DNA from: Chondrosia reniformis
Lineage: Eukaryota > Porifera > Demospongiae > Chondrillida > Chondrillidae
Reading direction: 5' to 3'
Assembly: GCA_947172415.1 (NCBI GenBank)
Contig: OX359196.1
Location: 4,466,501-4,530,500 of the forward strand
Length of the DNA stretch: 64,000 nucleotides
Part shown: positions 1-10,580 of the stretch, piece by piece
Position numbering within the stretch: the stretch's first letter is position 1
How the letters are laid out: each line of letters begins with the position of its first letter
Made by a program: the position numbers and the translations under genes
Notes under the pieces: generated by a model
What the model was told of the DNA's origin: nothing
Seen by the model: only the letters and a program-made list of their open reading frames with translations
The model's database searches: none

Positions 1-401
1 CCCCTGAGAAAATTATCAGCATTGCTTGGCTCACTATAGCAGCTGTTAGCTTGAGCGACAACTACAGGCGGACCTTCCCCAAGAAAGGAATAATACGGTA
101 TCCTGAAATATAATAAGAGGAAATTGAATAGAAACGAGTAAACCATTAAATTTGTATGCAAACAAACTCAATTACAACACAAATGTAACCCAATTTAATA
201 TATTGAATTGATATGGTGGATGATCTCGAGTTACCTTGCATGAGTCTGTGATTGATTATCCTGTTGGATTGTATCGTATGACTCAGTATTACTTGTAATG
301 CTTGTGTTCTGGGCTTGGATGTCCTCCTGTGATACCTCTGATGGTGCATGTGGATTTGGGGTTGCTAGCGATTCCACTGGATTGCAGTGATCATCCGCCA
401 T
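1..401 (-). CDS. WRAP53: WRAP53/TCAB1-like WD-repeat protein, N-terminal part (runs off window)
   Basis: Two exons are visible: exon 1 from the ATG at 401 down to 235, and exon 2 from 102 down to the window edge, with GT-AG signals and matching phase (a split AGG codon). The first 55 residues are polar and low in complexity (Asn, Gln, Ser, Thr), as expected for the disordered N-terminus of WRAP53. Exon 2 then reads IPYYSFLGEG, and later the peptide NADNFLRG. The NFLRG stretch resembles the start of the WRAP53 WD40 domain, where NFLRG is followed by a C-K-W-x-P-D-G-S block. WRAP53 is the Cajal-body/telomerase RNP scaffold that binds the CAB box of scaRNAs. Only about 34 informative residues are visible, so the family call is tentative. 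The gene is head to head with the beta-hydroxylase gene. Confidence 0.5.
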
Positions 402-422
402 TTAAACTTCAAAAACACAAAA
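402..422. promoter_or_regulatory. 21-bp gap between two divergent start codons
   Basis: The minus-strand ATG of the WRAP53-like gene (401-399) and the plus-strand ATG of the beta-hydroxylase gene (423-425) are separated by 21 A-rich bases. Promoter elements must lie inside the two genes' first exons or 5' UTRs, so the transcripts probably overlap antisense at their 5' ends. Confidence 0.5.
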
Positions 423-2057
423 ATGGCTCCTCGTAAAAGAAAAAATGAACGTGCAGCGCCAGACGATAACCTGCAGGTAGACAGTTCCGACAGGAAAACA
501 GAAGATCCTGATTCCAAGAAAAGGTCAAATTGGAAAATATGCATTTTTGTAGTTATTATTTTTGGCCTTTCTATATATGTTGCGTACATTCTCCATCCTG
601 TGAATATGTCAGGATTGAACGGGCGCAATGACGCAGATGCAAAGACTAGTGTAAGCGATGGCAGTCAAACTATGAAGAGTTCCAATGCTCCGAAATCCAA
701 AACCTCGCCACGTCCATCATCTGTCACGAGTGAAGAAGGAACGAATGAGATTAGACTGTTGCGAAAGGCTGTCCCCGAGAACGATCCAGACCACGAATAC
801 GCCGCTAAAATTGTTGTAGCCGATCTATTACTGCACAGCAGAAAATTTCTCGAGGCGTTGGAAAAGTTTGATAGTATTCTATCTCAATCTCCCAGGAGTC
901 CAAGAGCTTGGCTTGGTAGAGGACTTGCCCTCGAGGAACTAGCCGAAATAGAACAGAGTAATAACAGATTAGATGCTTGCATTATAGCCTACAAGACAGT
1001 TGGTTTTGAACTGGAAAAGGTGAATACCGATATAAAAGTCATGGCATTAGAAAGGCTGGCTGATAGAGCTGCATTCAGAGGTAAACAAAAGCTCTCAGTC
1101 AAAGCAAGTGAAGAGCTGTATCATGTTACACCACGAAACCATGCAATAGCAAAATCATTGGGTGTCAACTACCTAATGACTGGAATGAATGATAAAGCTC
1201 TGTTACATTTCCGCAAAGTCCTTGAAAAATGGCCTGACGATGACTTTTCAAAGGCACACGTCGGTTTTATTTTATACAAGAATGAAAATTACAAAGAAGC
1301 ACTTCCATACCTTCTTTCTGGAATAAATCAGGATCCAGAAATAAGAAAAATGCCAAAATTCTTTGTCTATACTGGGGATACCTTGATGAGGTTACATAGG
1401 GGGGAAGAGGCATACGATGTGTACAGGGAGGCTGTTAAGATAGGACTGTTTCCAAATATCTGGCAAAGATCACCCTACAATGAACCAAACCTTCGAGGCC
1501 AGCCTTGGTGGACCCCCAAAGAGACTGGATATGATAAAACTATAAAGAGATTGGTTAATGAATGGGAAGTCATTCGGAATGAAGGGCTAGCTGTTCTAAA
1601 CAGGACCTCTGGAGGATTCCAAATTGAAGATGAAAACCTAAGGGAGAGAGGAGATTGGTATCAGTTCACTCTTTACTCACAAGGAAGAAAAGACAAAAGA
1701 AATTGTCAAAGGACTCCTAAAACTTGTGATCTCATTGACACATTTCCCGAGGCTGCAAGCTGTAAGAGAGGACAAGTAAAGTTTTCCGTGATGCACCCAG
1801 GTACCCATGTATGGCCCCATACTGGACCAACCAATTGCAGGCTTCGCATGCACATTGGTCTGGTTATACCTGAAGGTATCTCCATCAGAGTGACCAATGA
1901 GATCAGAGGGTGGGAGGAGGGGGAGGCTTTCATATTTGATGATTCTTTCGAACATGAGGTATGGCATAATGGAACAGAGGCGAGACTGGTTTTAATTGTT
2001 GATATGTGGCATCCTGACATTCCAATAAACAGACGTAGAATGTTATCTCCAATATGA
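423..2057 (+). CDS. ASPH: Aspartyl/asparaginyl beta-hydroxylase (ASPH-like), intronless
   Basis: A 544-residue type II membrane protein. The first in-frame ATG is at 423; the open frame extends upstream only through a GTG. Residues 1-36 are charged and cytosolic, and 37-57 form one hydrophobic segment (signal anchor). Residues ~120-370 contain TPR-like helical repeats. The C-terminus is a complete Asp/Asn hydroxylase domain: HTGPTN near 466, MHIG with the first iron histidine near 477, FDDSFEHEVW with the second near 511, and Arg near 521, likely for 2-oxoglutarate. The ending WHPDI...RRRMLSPI is typical of the family. These Fe(II)/2-oxoglutarate enzymes hydroxylate Asp/Asn in EGF-like domains in the ER. 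The protein lacks the long acidic repeats of vertebrate ASPH. No intron is seen, which is notable beside intron-rich neighbours. Confidence 0.93.
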   Translation: MAPRKRKNERAAPDDNLQVDSSDRKTEDPDSKKRSNWKICIFVVIIFGLSIYVAYILHPVNMSGLNGRNDADAKTSVSDGSQTMKSSNAPKSKTSPRPSSVTSEEGTNEIRLLRKAVPENDPDHEYAAKIVVADLLLHSRKFLEALEKFDSILSQSPRSPRAWLGRGLALEELAEIEQSNNRLDACIIAYKTVGFELEKVNTDIKVMALERLADRAAFRGKQKLSVKASEELYHVTPRNHAIAKSLGVNYLMTGMNDKALLHFRKVLEKWPDDDFSKAHVGFILYKNENYKEALPYLLSGINQDPEIRKMPKFFVYTGDTLMRLHRGEEAYDVYREAVKIGLFPNIWQRSPYNEPNLRGQPWWTPKETGYDKTIKRLVNEWEVIRNEGLAVLNRTSGGFQIEDENLRERGDWYQFTLYSQGRKDKRNCQRTPKTCDLIDTFPEAASCKRGQVKFSVMHPGTHVWPHTGPTNCRLRMHIGLVIPEGISIRVTNEIRGWEEGEAFIFDDSFEHEVWHNGTEARLVLIVDMWHPDIPINRRRMLSPI

Positions 2058-2885
2058 TGTTTTTTTTACAGTTTTATCCACTTTGTAAACTGCAACTTAA
2101 TTGCATGCTAAAGTTATTTCTTCAAAAAAGGTTATATAATTAGTAGAAGTATAGGGATGACAGATTGCTTTATAAAAGCATGGAAGGATGCAGTGATTAA
2201 GCTATTAGGCTATAGCTATGTAGCCAAACTGAAAGTTAGCATCTTATATTACAATCAGGTTTCATACAATATTATGACATGAAACCTATTTAAACAAGAT
2301 AAACTGGCAGCTGGTTTGAAAGAATATATATACATAGGCTATATATGAATGCATATACATGTATATAATAAAATCATAAACGGGACTTTAAACCATCTAC
2401 ATGTTAATGTGTACTGGAACTATATATAAGCACTCTTTGAAACTTGCATTAATATTGGCAGTTCAAAAGGTTTCAACTGCATAAGTGCAAGTGCACATGC
2501 TGCATCAAGTTCTATTATGCCACTGATCACATTATAAGCTACAGCAGTTGCATATAAGTTATATAGACATGCTTTACATATACGTACGTATATAAAATCA
2601 TTTATACAGTACATATAACCATATGTTAGTGAAATATGATATAGCAAATATACATGTTTCAAATACGTACATAAGTACATATATACAACATTATATTAGC
2701 ATATGACTGTTTTCTTATTCTTTCAATGACGGGGTATCAGTGAGTAAGTAAGAGCACATTCCCTTTAATATACATACGTATCACATGTACATACTTGCAT
2801 GGTAGAGAAAGTGATAGACTACCTATTATATATACATTATTGTTCATAATAGCCTTTACATATACGTATACTTATTTAAATGTAG
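2058..2885. other. AT-rich intergenic region, no gene seen
   Basis: Low-complexity DNA rich in TATA, TACATA and TACGTA steps. I looked for a kinase exon here, because the truncated paralogue downstream would need one, and found none. Confidence 0.6.
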
Positions 2886-4872
2886 GAAGTAATAGGCAAT
2901 AAAGTTTCCTCAGGTAGTGGTACCGGTAATGAAGGATATTCCCCATACAAATGGAGAATGGAGGGATCTGAAGAAGATGGTTACTATGAGATATGTGGTG
3001 ATGAGTCCATGGAAAAAGATGTAAAACTCAGATGTGACTCATGGATCACTTTCAAATGAGAGCAAACTAAAACCTCAAAGCATTCCACCTCCTATTCCTG
3101 AAAGGGGAAAATCCCCAATGATAAGAAGTAGAAGTCACACAGTACCTACAATTTTAGAAATACCTGATGAACAGAAGCTAGTACCACTCCCAAAAAAGGA
3201 TATGCTACTGTCTCTAGGTAACATCCTCTGATTCCTGTCCCACAATAGGAAAAACCTCTTATAGAAAACAGGCAGCCATCAAATCTCAGACTGAATTCAT
3301 TAACACTTCTAAACAAATCAAAGTCTTTAAAGTCATAAAGAAGATAAAGGTTAGCACAAAATCTATACTAATAACTTTATATACTGTACCTCCTTTTAAT
3401 TACACTAAGGGAATAAATAACTATGGTTAAGTTATAACACTTTCAATAATGCTTCCAATTTCATGTGTATGATCATGAATTGACATAGATAGATAAAACT
3501 ATACTATCTTGTATATATGTACAATACCAACACTTGAATCAGTCAGTCCATAAGCTAAAGACAGACTGAAGAACTGATTCATTGGGAACCAACTGCCTAA
3601 TTAACTAGAAATGCATACAAAGAGAAATTTATATGACTTCCATGGCTACACACTAGATTGTAATTAGTACCCATCCCTGCTCTACAACAAATGATATCAA
3701 TTTAGCAATATCTATTATACATTTCAATCCCTATATACGTATATCAGGCTAATGGACAACTATCATGTAATGCTAACGAACTAGTTGTGCCTGAGAGGAA
3801 ATTCACTAATCCAATTAGAGTGAGAAACACTCGAGGTGACAGAGGATACATCTATGACAATATTTATGTTGGAGCCTGTTCAACCAAGTGCGTATAAGTG
3901 TACGTACCTTTTAACTATTTATGATACTATCTACTCTAAGTAGTGAATGTATAAATACATACTACATCATATGTATATACATAAAATTAAATTGTGATAG
4001 CCTGTTTTTACATAGGGCTATGGCTTGGTGGCTAATCATAAGCTAACCTGGGACTAACAGCATTTTGGAGTTGTATAATTTTTCATAGAGCTGCTTGGAT
4101 ACAATACATGTAGTGTAGTCAGGTTGCATGCACATTGCAGTGATCTGATTGGATAGTTTGCATACATGTACTAATTAATTTTTATGGTTTAGTGTAATAT
4201 GTCAGACACCTGATTTGTGAGACCACCTCGTCTGAAAAAGTGCCTTTGATTCAAAGGGGGTACTTCTGTACACGGGAGGTTTAATCTTCTACTTTTATCT
4301 GCAGATAAAATACATGATGTATTTGAAAAATAATATATAGTACTATTAGGCATGCTGCATGTTCCATTTCCTGTAGTTGAATTATGGTATTGCTCATTTA
4401 CCTAAAGAGGGTATATATCTTGATGAAGGCTTGCTATACTCCAAAAGGCAACAAACCTCAAGTATATTCCACAAAGATTGAAAAAGGTAGTCTAGAGACA
4501 TTGATGAATTTACAAAATTGCAAAGTTGTCTCTACTAAAGAAGGTATTCAATGTCCTTGGTTTATGATTGACCTTGGTGAACAAAGATTGGCAAAACTAT
4601 CTGGCTACTTTTTGCAGTGCGATGCCTATGGCAGCTATGGCTATCCAGTTAAATGGAAAATTGAAGCTTCACTTGATAACAAAGAATGGCTAGCTATGGA
4701 CAGTGTAACAGAAGTTAAGTCAGAAAATTTGGCATTTTGTAATATCAGTTGCAAGTTATCTGTCCTTTGTCGCTATGTGAGGATCACTCAGGTTGACCTA
4801 AATTCTTATGGAAATTGGAAATTTTGTCTAACTGGCATTGAGTTTTATGGAAGTCTTTATTCTTCTCTGTAG
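2886..4872 (+). pseudogene. Truncated kinase/discoidin paralogue (copy A), kinase domain missing
   Basis: Three blocks match the 3' two thirds of the paralogues downstream. Block 1 (2886 to ~3350) resembles the linker exons: an acidic EEDGYYE peptide, then a Pro-rich stretch in another frame (QSIPPPIPERGKS) and a basic KVIKKIK end, so reading needs a frame change after a TGA at about 3056. Block 2 (3748 to ~3887) matches the SH3-like exon (NPIRVRNTRGDRGYI). Block 3 (~4430-4872) matches the discoidin-like exon, including WFMIDLGEQR and FCLTGIEFYGSLY, and is open to a TAG at 4870-4872. No kinase exon precedes it. Frame breaks plus the missing 5' half make a decayed or 5'-deleted copy the best reading. 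A live gene with an unseen short 5' exon is possible, because the last exon is intact. Confidence 0.6.
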
Positions 4873-6816
4873 AAAACACTTTAACAAAAGTATTCACTCT
4901 AACCTTTAAGATAACTACGTATATATTCTCTCAAACTACATGTACTTTATCAAACAGTTAAGCATTTCACTCTTTTATGCCTTACAACTTTGACCTGTGT
5001 ACTGGTGTGTACTACTGTCTATCATAATGGTAATGCAAGTATATAATATAAATTATCTGTATATTATTGCTACCATTATGTACTGTACATCTACTAACAT
5101 GCTGTTTATATAAAAATCTAATACACCATTTTCCTACATGCTATGCCTACACTTTAAAAAAGCCTATAGGGAACTAAACCTGTAGAGAGCTTTGGATGAA
5201 GATACAGGTCCTGGAGACTTTTCTTTCTTTCCTCTTTTTCTTGTTCACCGGGAATTCCACCCTTCATCAGTGACCCTGGGAATTTTTGTCTTTTCTTGAT
5301 CTTGATCTTTTCTGAATCCTTGACATATATATATATGACATAAACCTACATCTTAATATGCATATATACAATATGAAAAATAGGGGACTTCAAGATCTGA
5401 AGCTGATCTTAAAGCTATGATGTCATCATCATTCAACTTGGTACAGATTATACCCCACACTCTCCTCATGCCTCATGAGAAGTACAATGAGTAAAGGGTG
5501 GAGCCAAAGTTCACTTGATGGGAACATAAAATCGAGCATTGAATGGTGACAACAATATACATACGTATATAGTTTGTACTATTTATAAGCTGATGACATA
5601 CGTAATTATATACGTATATAACATTCAGGGAATTTTAAACAGAACCTGATCATGCAAATACACTAGCTAGTGGGCACACATAGGGACTTTCAAAAGCTTT
5701 GAAATGTTTATATAAATGTACGAGCCATCCCACATACCATGTTTATATTTGTACATATTACATTTGTTACACACATACATATAGTTTATATTATGTACGT
5801 AGATGATACGTATATGGTTAGACAAATCAATATTTTATTTCACATGTGCCATCCGTTCTATATTGAAAGTGCTGGCTTGATCAGTAGGGATTCCAAAAAA
5901 ACCTTTCTGTGGAAAAACATCTACAATCAGCTCTTTAGGACTGGCTTTATACTCCTTTTATGTTCTTTATTATTCTGGACTCTCTAGACAGAATGATTGA
6001 AACAACAGAATCTTACAATTGCATACGTATATGCAATATACACATTTAGCTATGTATATTATATACTTTATAAAGCTTATATAGGCTGCCATATACAACA
6101 GAAGCAAATACCTATCAAGTACATACATGATTACTATATGCCATTTTGTTGTACCAATTACTCAAAATATATTCTATATCACACCTTTCCCTATTTTAAC
6201 TGGCTTGTATTCCCATTTCTCATATAATGCTGATGAAGACCTCCTATTCCCATATGCACACATTGTATACAAATATGGCCATGCACCAAAAGTAATAATC
6301 TGTTCTACATATATATTATATACATTCTCCATTCCATCCACACATTATCGTTTCATGTTATTAGGTACATACGTACGTACCTCTAAAAGTATCAAAATAT
6401 ACTGAATGTCATTATTTGTCTGTATAAGAGTAGAACACAACATCTATGAAAATATTTAAGAGTGCTAATTAGTTAGATAGCCTAACTGGAGCGCACTACC
6501 ATAAAAATTATTTACTTGTCAGTATTCAGAGACCCATTATATGGCAAACAGAATACTTACTGCAGCTGGTGATGTATATAACACATGATCATGACGGTTA
6601 TAAATAGGCGTATGTTTACCATATATTGCTTTATGGATGTTATCCCTTATTGAGTAATACTAAATATATAACTCTCTAAAATATCCCCTTTAACTTTCCC
6701 CTCTTTTGTATAGATAAATAGAAGCTGCTATATAAACACTAGATGTAGTGCCGTGTATAGATGAAACAGCTACTCTATAGTTTATGCTATATACGTACAA
6801 CCTTTACACTAGAAGA
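4873..6816. other. Intergenic, repeat-rich
   Basis: Holds one copy of the dispersed ~220-bp repeat R1 (5112-5322) and otherwise AT-rich DNA with many TACGTA and TATACGTATA motifs. Several short open frames lie here (for example 5739-5987 and 5997-6227), but their hydrophobic, Tyr/Ile-rich composition is what AT-rich DNA gives by chance. No conserved protein recognised. Confidence 0.55.
5112..5322 (+). repeat. Dispersed repeat R1, copy 1 (most diverged)
   Basis: About 210 bp from AAAAATCTAATACACC to TGAATCCTTG, sharing landmarks with copies at 31365, 43752, 45717 and 46370: GAACTAAACCTG, AGCTTTGGATGAAGATACAG, a CT-rich middle, and GGAATTCCACCCTTCATCAG. No clear terminal inverted repeats or tRNA-type boxes seen. 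Confidence 0.75.
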
Positions 6817-9428
6817 ATGGCACTTTCAAAGCTTGAAATGACACTTGAGGATGTCAAAGTAGATGACCACATTCTGGGAAAAGGAGCTTATGGATTGGTC
6901 CTCTCAGCAGTGTGGAAAGGAGTGAATGTAGCAGCAAAGAAATTACACGACAATCTAATAGATGCAACCAGTGAACACAATGCAATTGAAGAGGCCTTCT
7001 TCAAGGAAGCTGAGAGAATGACAAAGTTGAGACACCCAAACATTGTACAGTGCTTTGGAATCTACAACAGTGGTCGCGTTCACATTATACTAGAGAGGAT
7101 GCACTACAGCCTTTACCAGGTCCTGGCTAAAGAAAAGCACCAAACAATAACAAAAGTTAGCCACTTTGCTCTCTCTGTTGCTTCTGCACTGCGCTACCTC
7201 CACGAACAGAAGCCACCTATAGCTCATAGAGATGTCACTCCCAAAAATATTCTCTTCAACATTTGGGGTGATGCTAAGCTCTCAGATCTCGGAGTGTCCA
7301 AGCAGGTGTGGATGACAGGTTCTCAAATGAAGGCTACCAAAGGACCTGGTAATCCCAAGTATATGCCTCCAGAAGTAGAAGGAGATTTCAACAAGGAGTA
7401 TGCGCGCTATGATCCTGTAAGGATAGATTCATTCTCCTTGGGAGTTGTCATGTTGGAGGCTTATTCTGGGGTAGACATCACACCAAGTAACCAGTTTCAG
7501 CCAAGCAAGGAGGCTCCAGGAAGGTATGATCGCATTCCTGAAGTCCAAAGAAGACAAGCCTGCTTCAAAGCCATTTCCTCAAATTGTGATTTGACAAAAT
7601 TAATCTGCCAATGTATGCAAGATGACCCAAAGCAACGGCCGACTGCCTTAGAAATTCAACTGGAGCTGGAGAGTATAAGAAAGCAAGGAACTAATGACAC
7701 AAAGCAAACAAATGCCCAATCTTTAAATGAAAACTACAGTGATTTCTCTTCATCTACTATCAAACAGGTAAGAATAGAAATGATTAGTAAATGTGACTTT
7801 AGAGCTACATATAATTACCATATAATATATAAAGATAAAAAGACTGTAAAAACTGTACTATATATGCATATATATGTAGGATGAGCAATTACCACAAATC
7901 AAGCCACCAGTACCATCAAGAAGAAAGGCAATCAGCAGGCCAACTAGACCAAGCAGAGCAAACCAATTGCAATCGAATAATTCTGAAGCATATGAGATCA
8001 TGAATGAATCTCAGAGAATGTCTCAGGTAAAAATTAAGCATTTTTTGAAAACATACATTTATCTTTACGTATACCATACATTTGTCTTTACGTATATATA
8101 CATGTATAGGCATGCAGTAATTGTCATATCTTTGTACTACATATGCACGTAAATTACATTAATATTATCCTGAATGTACGTATACAGTATCAGAGTCTTC
8201 AAGAACAGGATGACAGTGGTTACATAGACGTTGATGAGCCTGAGTTCCCAAAACCTAGTGATCCTTATGATTATGTTCTTCAAAGGCCAAGAGGAGCTTC
8301 TGATGTACAAAAATCTACTCAGAAACCAATCAGATTTCTCAAACGTGCACCAAACACCTATACTGAAGATGAAATAAACCAAGCTTTACCACCCCTACCA
8401 AGCCAAGCTGTGGAGATGTATGAGGAGCCACTACCAAGCCAAGCTATGGAGATATATGAGCCACTACCAAGCCAGGATTCTGTTTATGAGGACATGGATG
8501 AACCCCCTAAACATTCCAGTCATTCAGGTGTGCTGAAAGTTACCAAGAAATTTAAAGTGAGGAAGTTTTAGCAAAAACTATATCATGTAAAATGAATTAA
8601 AAGAGTATAATTATTCTGTTAGTTTTACTCCAACTTTACTATATATTTTACAGCGTACAGGTTATTTATTTTGTAACACAAATGAAATTGTGGTTACAGA
8701 AAATAAGTTTGCAACACCAGACATTCAAGTTAGGAACACAAAAGGTGAAGGGGGCTATGTTCCTGATAAGAAGTTGGAAACAGTTCATCCACGTAAGCAA
8801 ACTTACTGTTATAATGTAATGTTAACCCAGTATATATGTACGTACATGCTTCATGCTATTAGGCTCAGTATATATATTTCAATTTTATGCAGTTGCTATT
8901 ACCTGTAATCCTCAAACCAAAAAGGGCATCATAAACCACATTCTAACTTGTGGTGGAAAACTGAAGCTACAGGATGGGATTAGGAGCACGAAGATTCACA
9001 TCACTCCTTCATCACTTGAAAAGGGGAATGTACAGAGCTTGTTAGACATGAAAAACCGAGATGTTGTTGCAACAAAGGAACTCCAAGATAGTTGGTTTAC
9101 AATAGACCTCGGTGAACAACGATTGGTACAACTCGCTGGGTATTTCTTACAATCTAGTCAATTAGGGAGCTATGGAGTTCCAAAATCCTGGAAAGTGGAA
9201 ATTTCACTTGACAAAAGAGACTGGAAACTCATCGGCAAAGAGGAGAGAAAGATTCTTCCAAATATGGTGATAATGGGCAAAGTACAGAGCCAAACAATGG
9301 GTCGGTACATCAAATTTACCCAAATCGGCCCTAACTCTGCAAACAATAGCAAATTTTGTCTAAATGGGATAGAGCTCTTTGGTAGCCTGTATACAGCACT
9401 TGAAGAAGAAAGTGTTGTGGTGAATTAA
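6817..9428 (+). CDS. Protein kinase + SH3-like + discoidin (F5/8C-like) protein, copy B
   Basis: Five exons with consistent phase: 6817-7767, 7880-8026, 8188-8556, 8654-8792, 8893-9428 (713 aa). Residues 14-300 are a kinase domain: Gly loop GKGAYG at 21, Lys41 in VNVAAK, alpha-C Glu64, HRDVTPKN at 137-144, DLG at 157-159 instead of DFG, and GNPKYMPPE. It looks tyrosine-kinase-like (TKL). Then comes a ~170-residue Pro/Tyr-rich linker with three PLPSQ units each followed by a YE motif (MYEEP, IYEPL, VYEDM). Exon 4 resembles the second half of an SH3 fold (VRNTKGEGGYVPDKK). Exon 5 ends in a discoidin-like domain (WFTIDLGEQR, WKVEISLD, GRYIKFTQI, GIELFGSLY). No signal peptide or membrane segment, so an intracellular signalling protein is inferred. 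The start at 6817 matches copy C; an in-frame ATG at 6784 would add 11 residues. Confidence 0.85.
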
Positions 9429-10580
9429 CTGTAACACATACGTAACTTCAACATCATTGAACATTCTATATCTGTGTGTATAAGTATATATGTATTTTTA
9501 TGATTGAGAGCTGATTGGTGGTTTATGCTATATAACTTCCGAGTCATAGCTATGTAATAGTTATACACTCCGCCCCTAGGCTTTTTGGTGTTTACTGAGT
9601 TATCGGCGGGATATTGCATTGTATAACTATTCTATCGCACTGTATTTAAGTGCCTTTTAACAACAGTTGTGGAATATAATTTGCCTTGGTTGCCCCAGCA
9701 ACGGAGTGTATAATAACCTCTTCAGATAGGGCACTGCATGTGCTTATAGGATAAGTAAAGCTATACAGTACTATATATATTACTGAAGATGTGTTTGCTA
9801 AAGCTAATGGAATAATTTAATTACATGCATGCTATTATCAATAGTTGTGGTTGCATTGATCATTGAAAACAATTTTATGATCTATAACTGGCTGGTTTCA
9901 GTGTTCATTTATTTTTTATTGAACTATTTTTATTAGGTAGACCAGCCTATTATGAGCTAATCAAATTAAAAGATGAATATTGTCAAATTCAATGATTAAT
10001 AGGACATAAGTCTTTAATTAAGGAGATACTTCGTGCATAAGAGTCTTGAATGCCTATTATACAAATGAAGTTAACGCCTTTGATCTATTTCTGAGTGGTT
10101 TATGATACTTGTTAGGCTTAATATAAGAGACCCTCTAAACGGTAAAGTTCAAACAGAATACTCACGTACACTTGTACATATTATGCATCAGCATGGTTAC
10201 CATCAAAACCATATAACTACAAACATTAACTCATGAAATGCTTGAAATTTAATTGTTACAATCTAGTTGGATTACATACAGTACGTATAATACATCAAAT
10301 TATTGAATACTTTATAAATTTTGTTTTATATAAACAAACATTAAATGGGTGGCAGTGATACGGCACATACCAACACTGCAAGGAATGCATGCAAGGTGTC
10401 TACAGGGTGAATACTAAAAACTCCCTATAATAATCCCTTAGAATGATCCTTCCAAATATGGGACAGTTATGCATTGTATGCATTCTATATATGTACATAA
10501 ATAAACATCAAGTACCCGTATATATACAGAAGTTGGATAACTCATAACTAGACTAAACTAATTTGCTATAGAAAGAAGTA
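9429..10580. other. Intergenic between paralogues B and C
   Basis: AT-rich with no coding signal. Contains a possible short MITE at about 9558-9712 whose ends carry TTATACACTCCG in opposite orientations. Confidence 0.5.
9558..9712. mobile_element. Possible MITE with 12-bp terminal inverted repeats
   Basis: The left end reads TTATACACTCCG and the right end CGGAGTGTATAA, an exact 12-bp inverted match about 155 bp apart. No open frame inside. Target duplications are not clear. Confidence 0.4.

Noticed and set aside
387-422. Twelve-residue N-terminal extension of the beta-hydroxylase
   Set aside because: It begins at a GTG with no ATG and overlaps the divergent gene's first codons.
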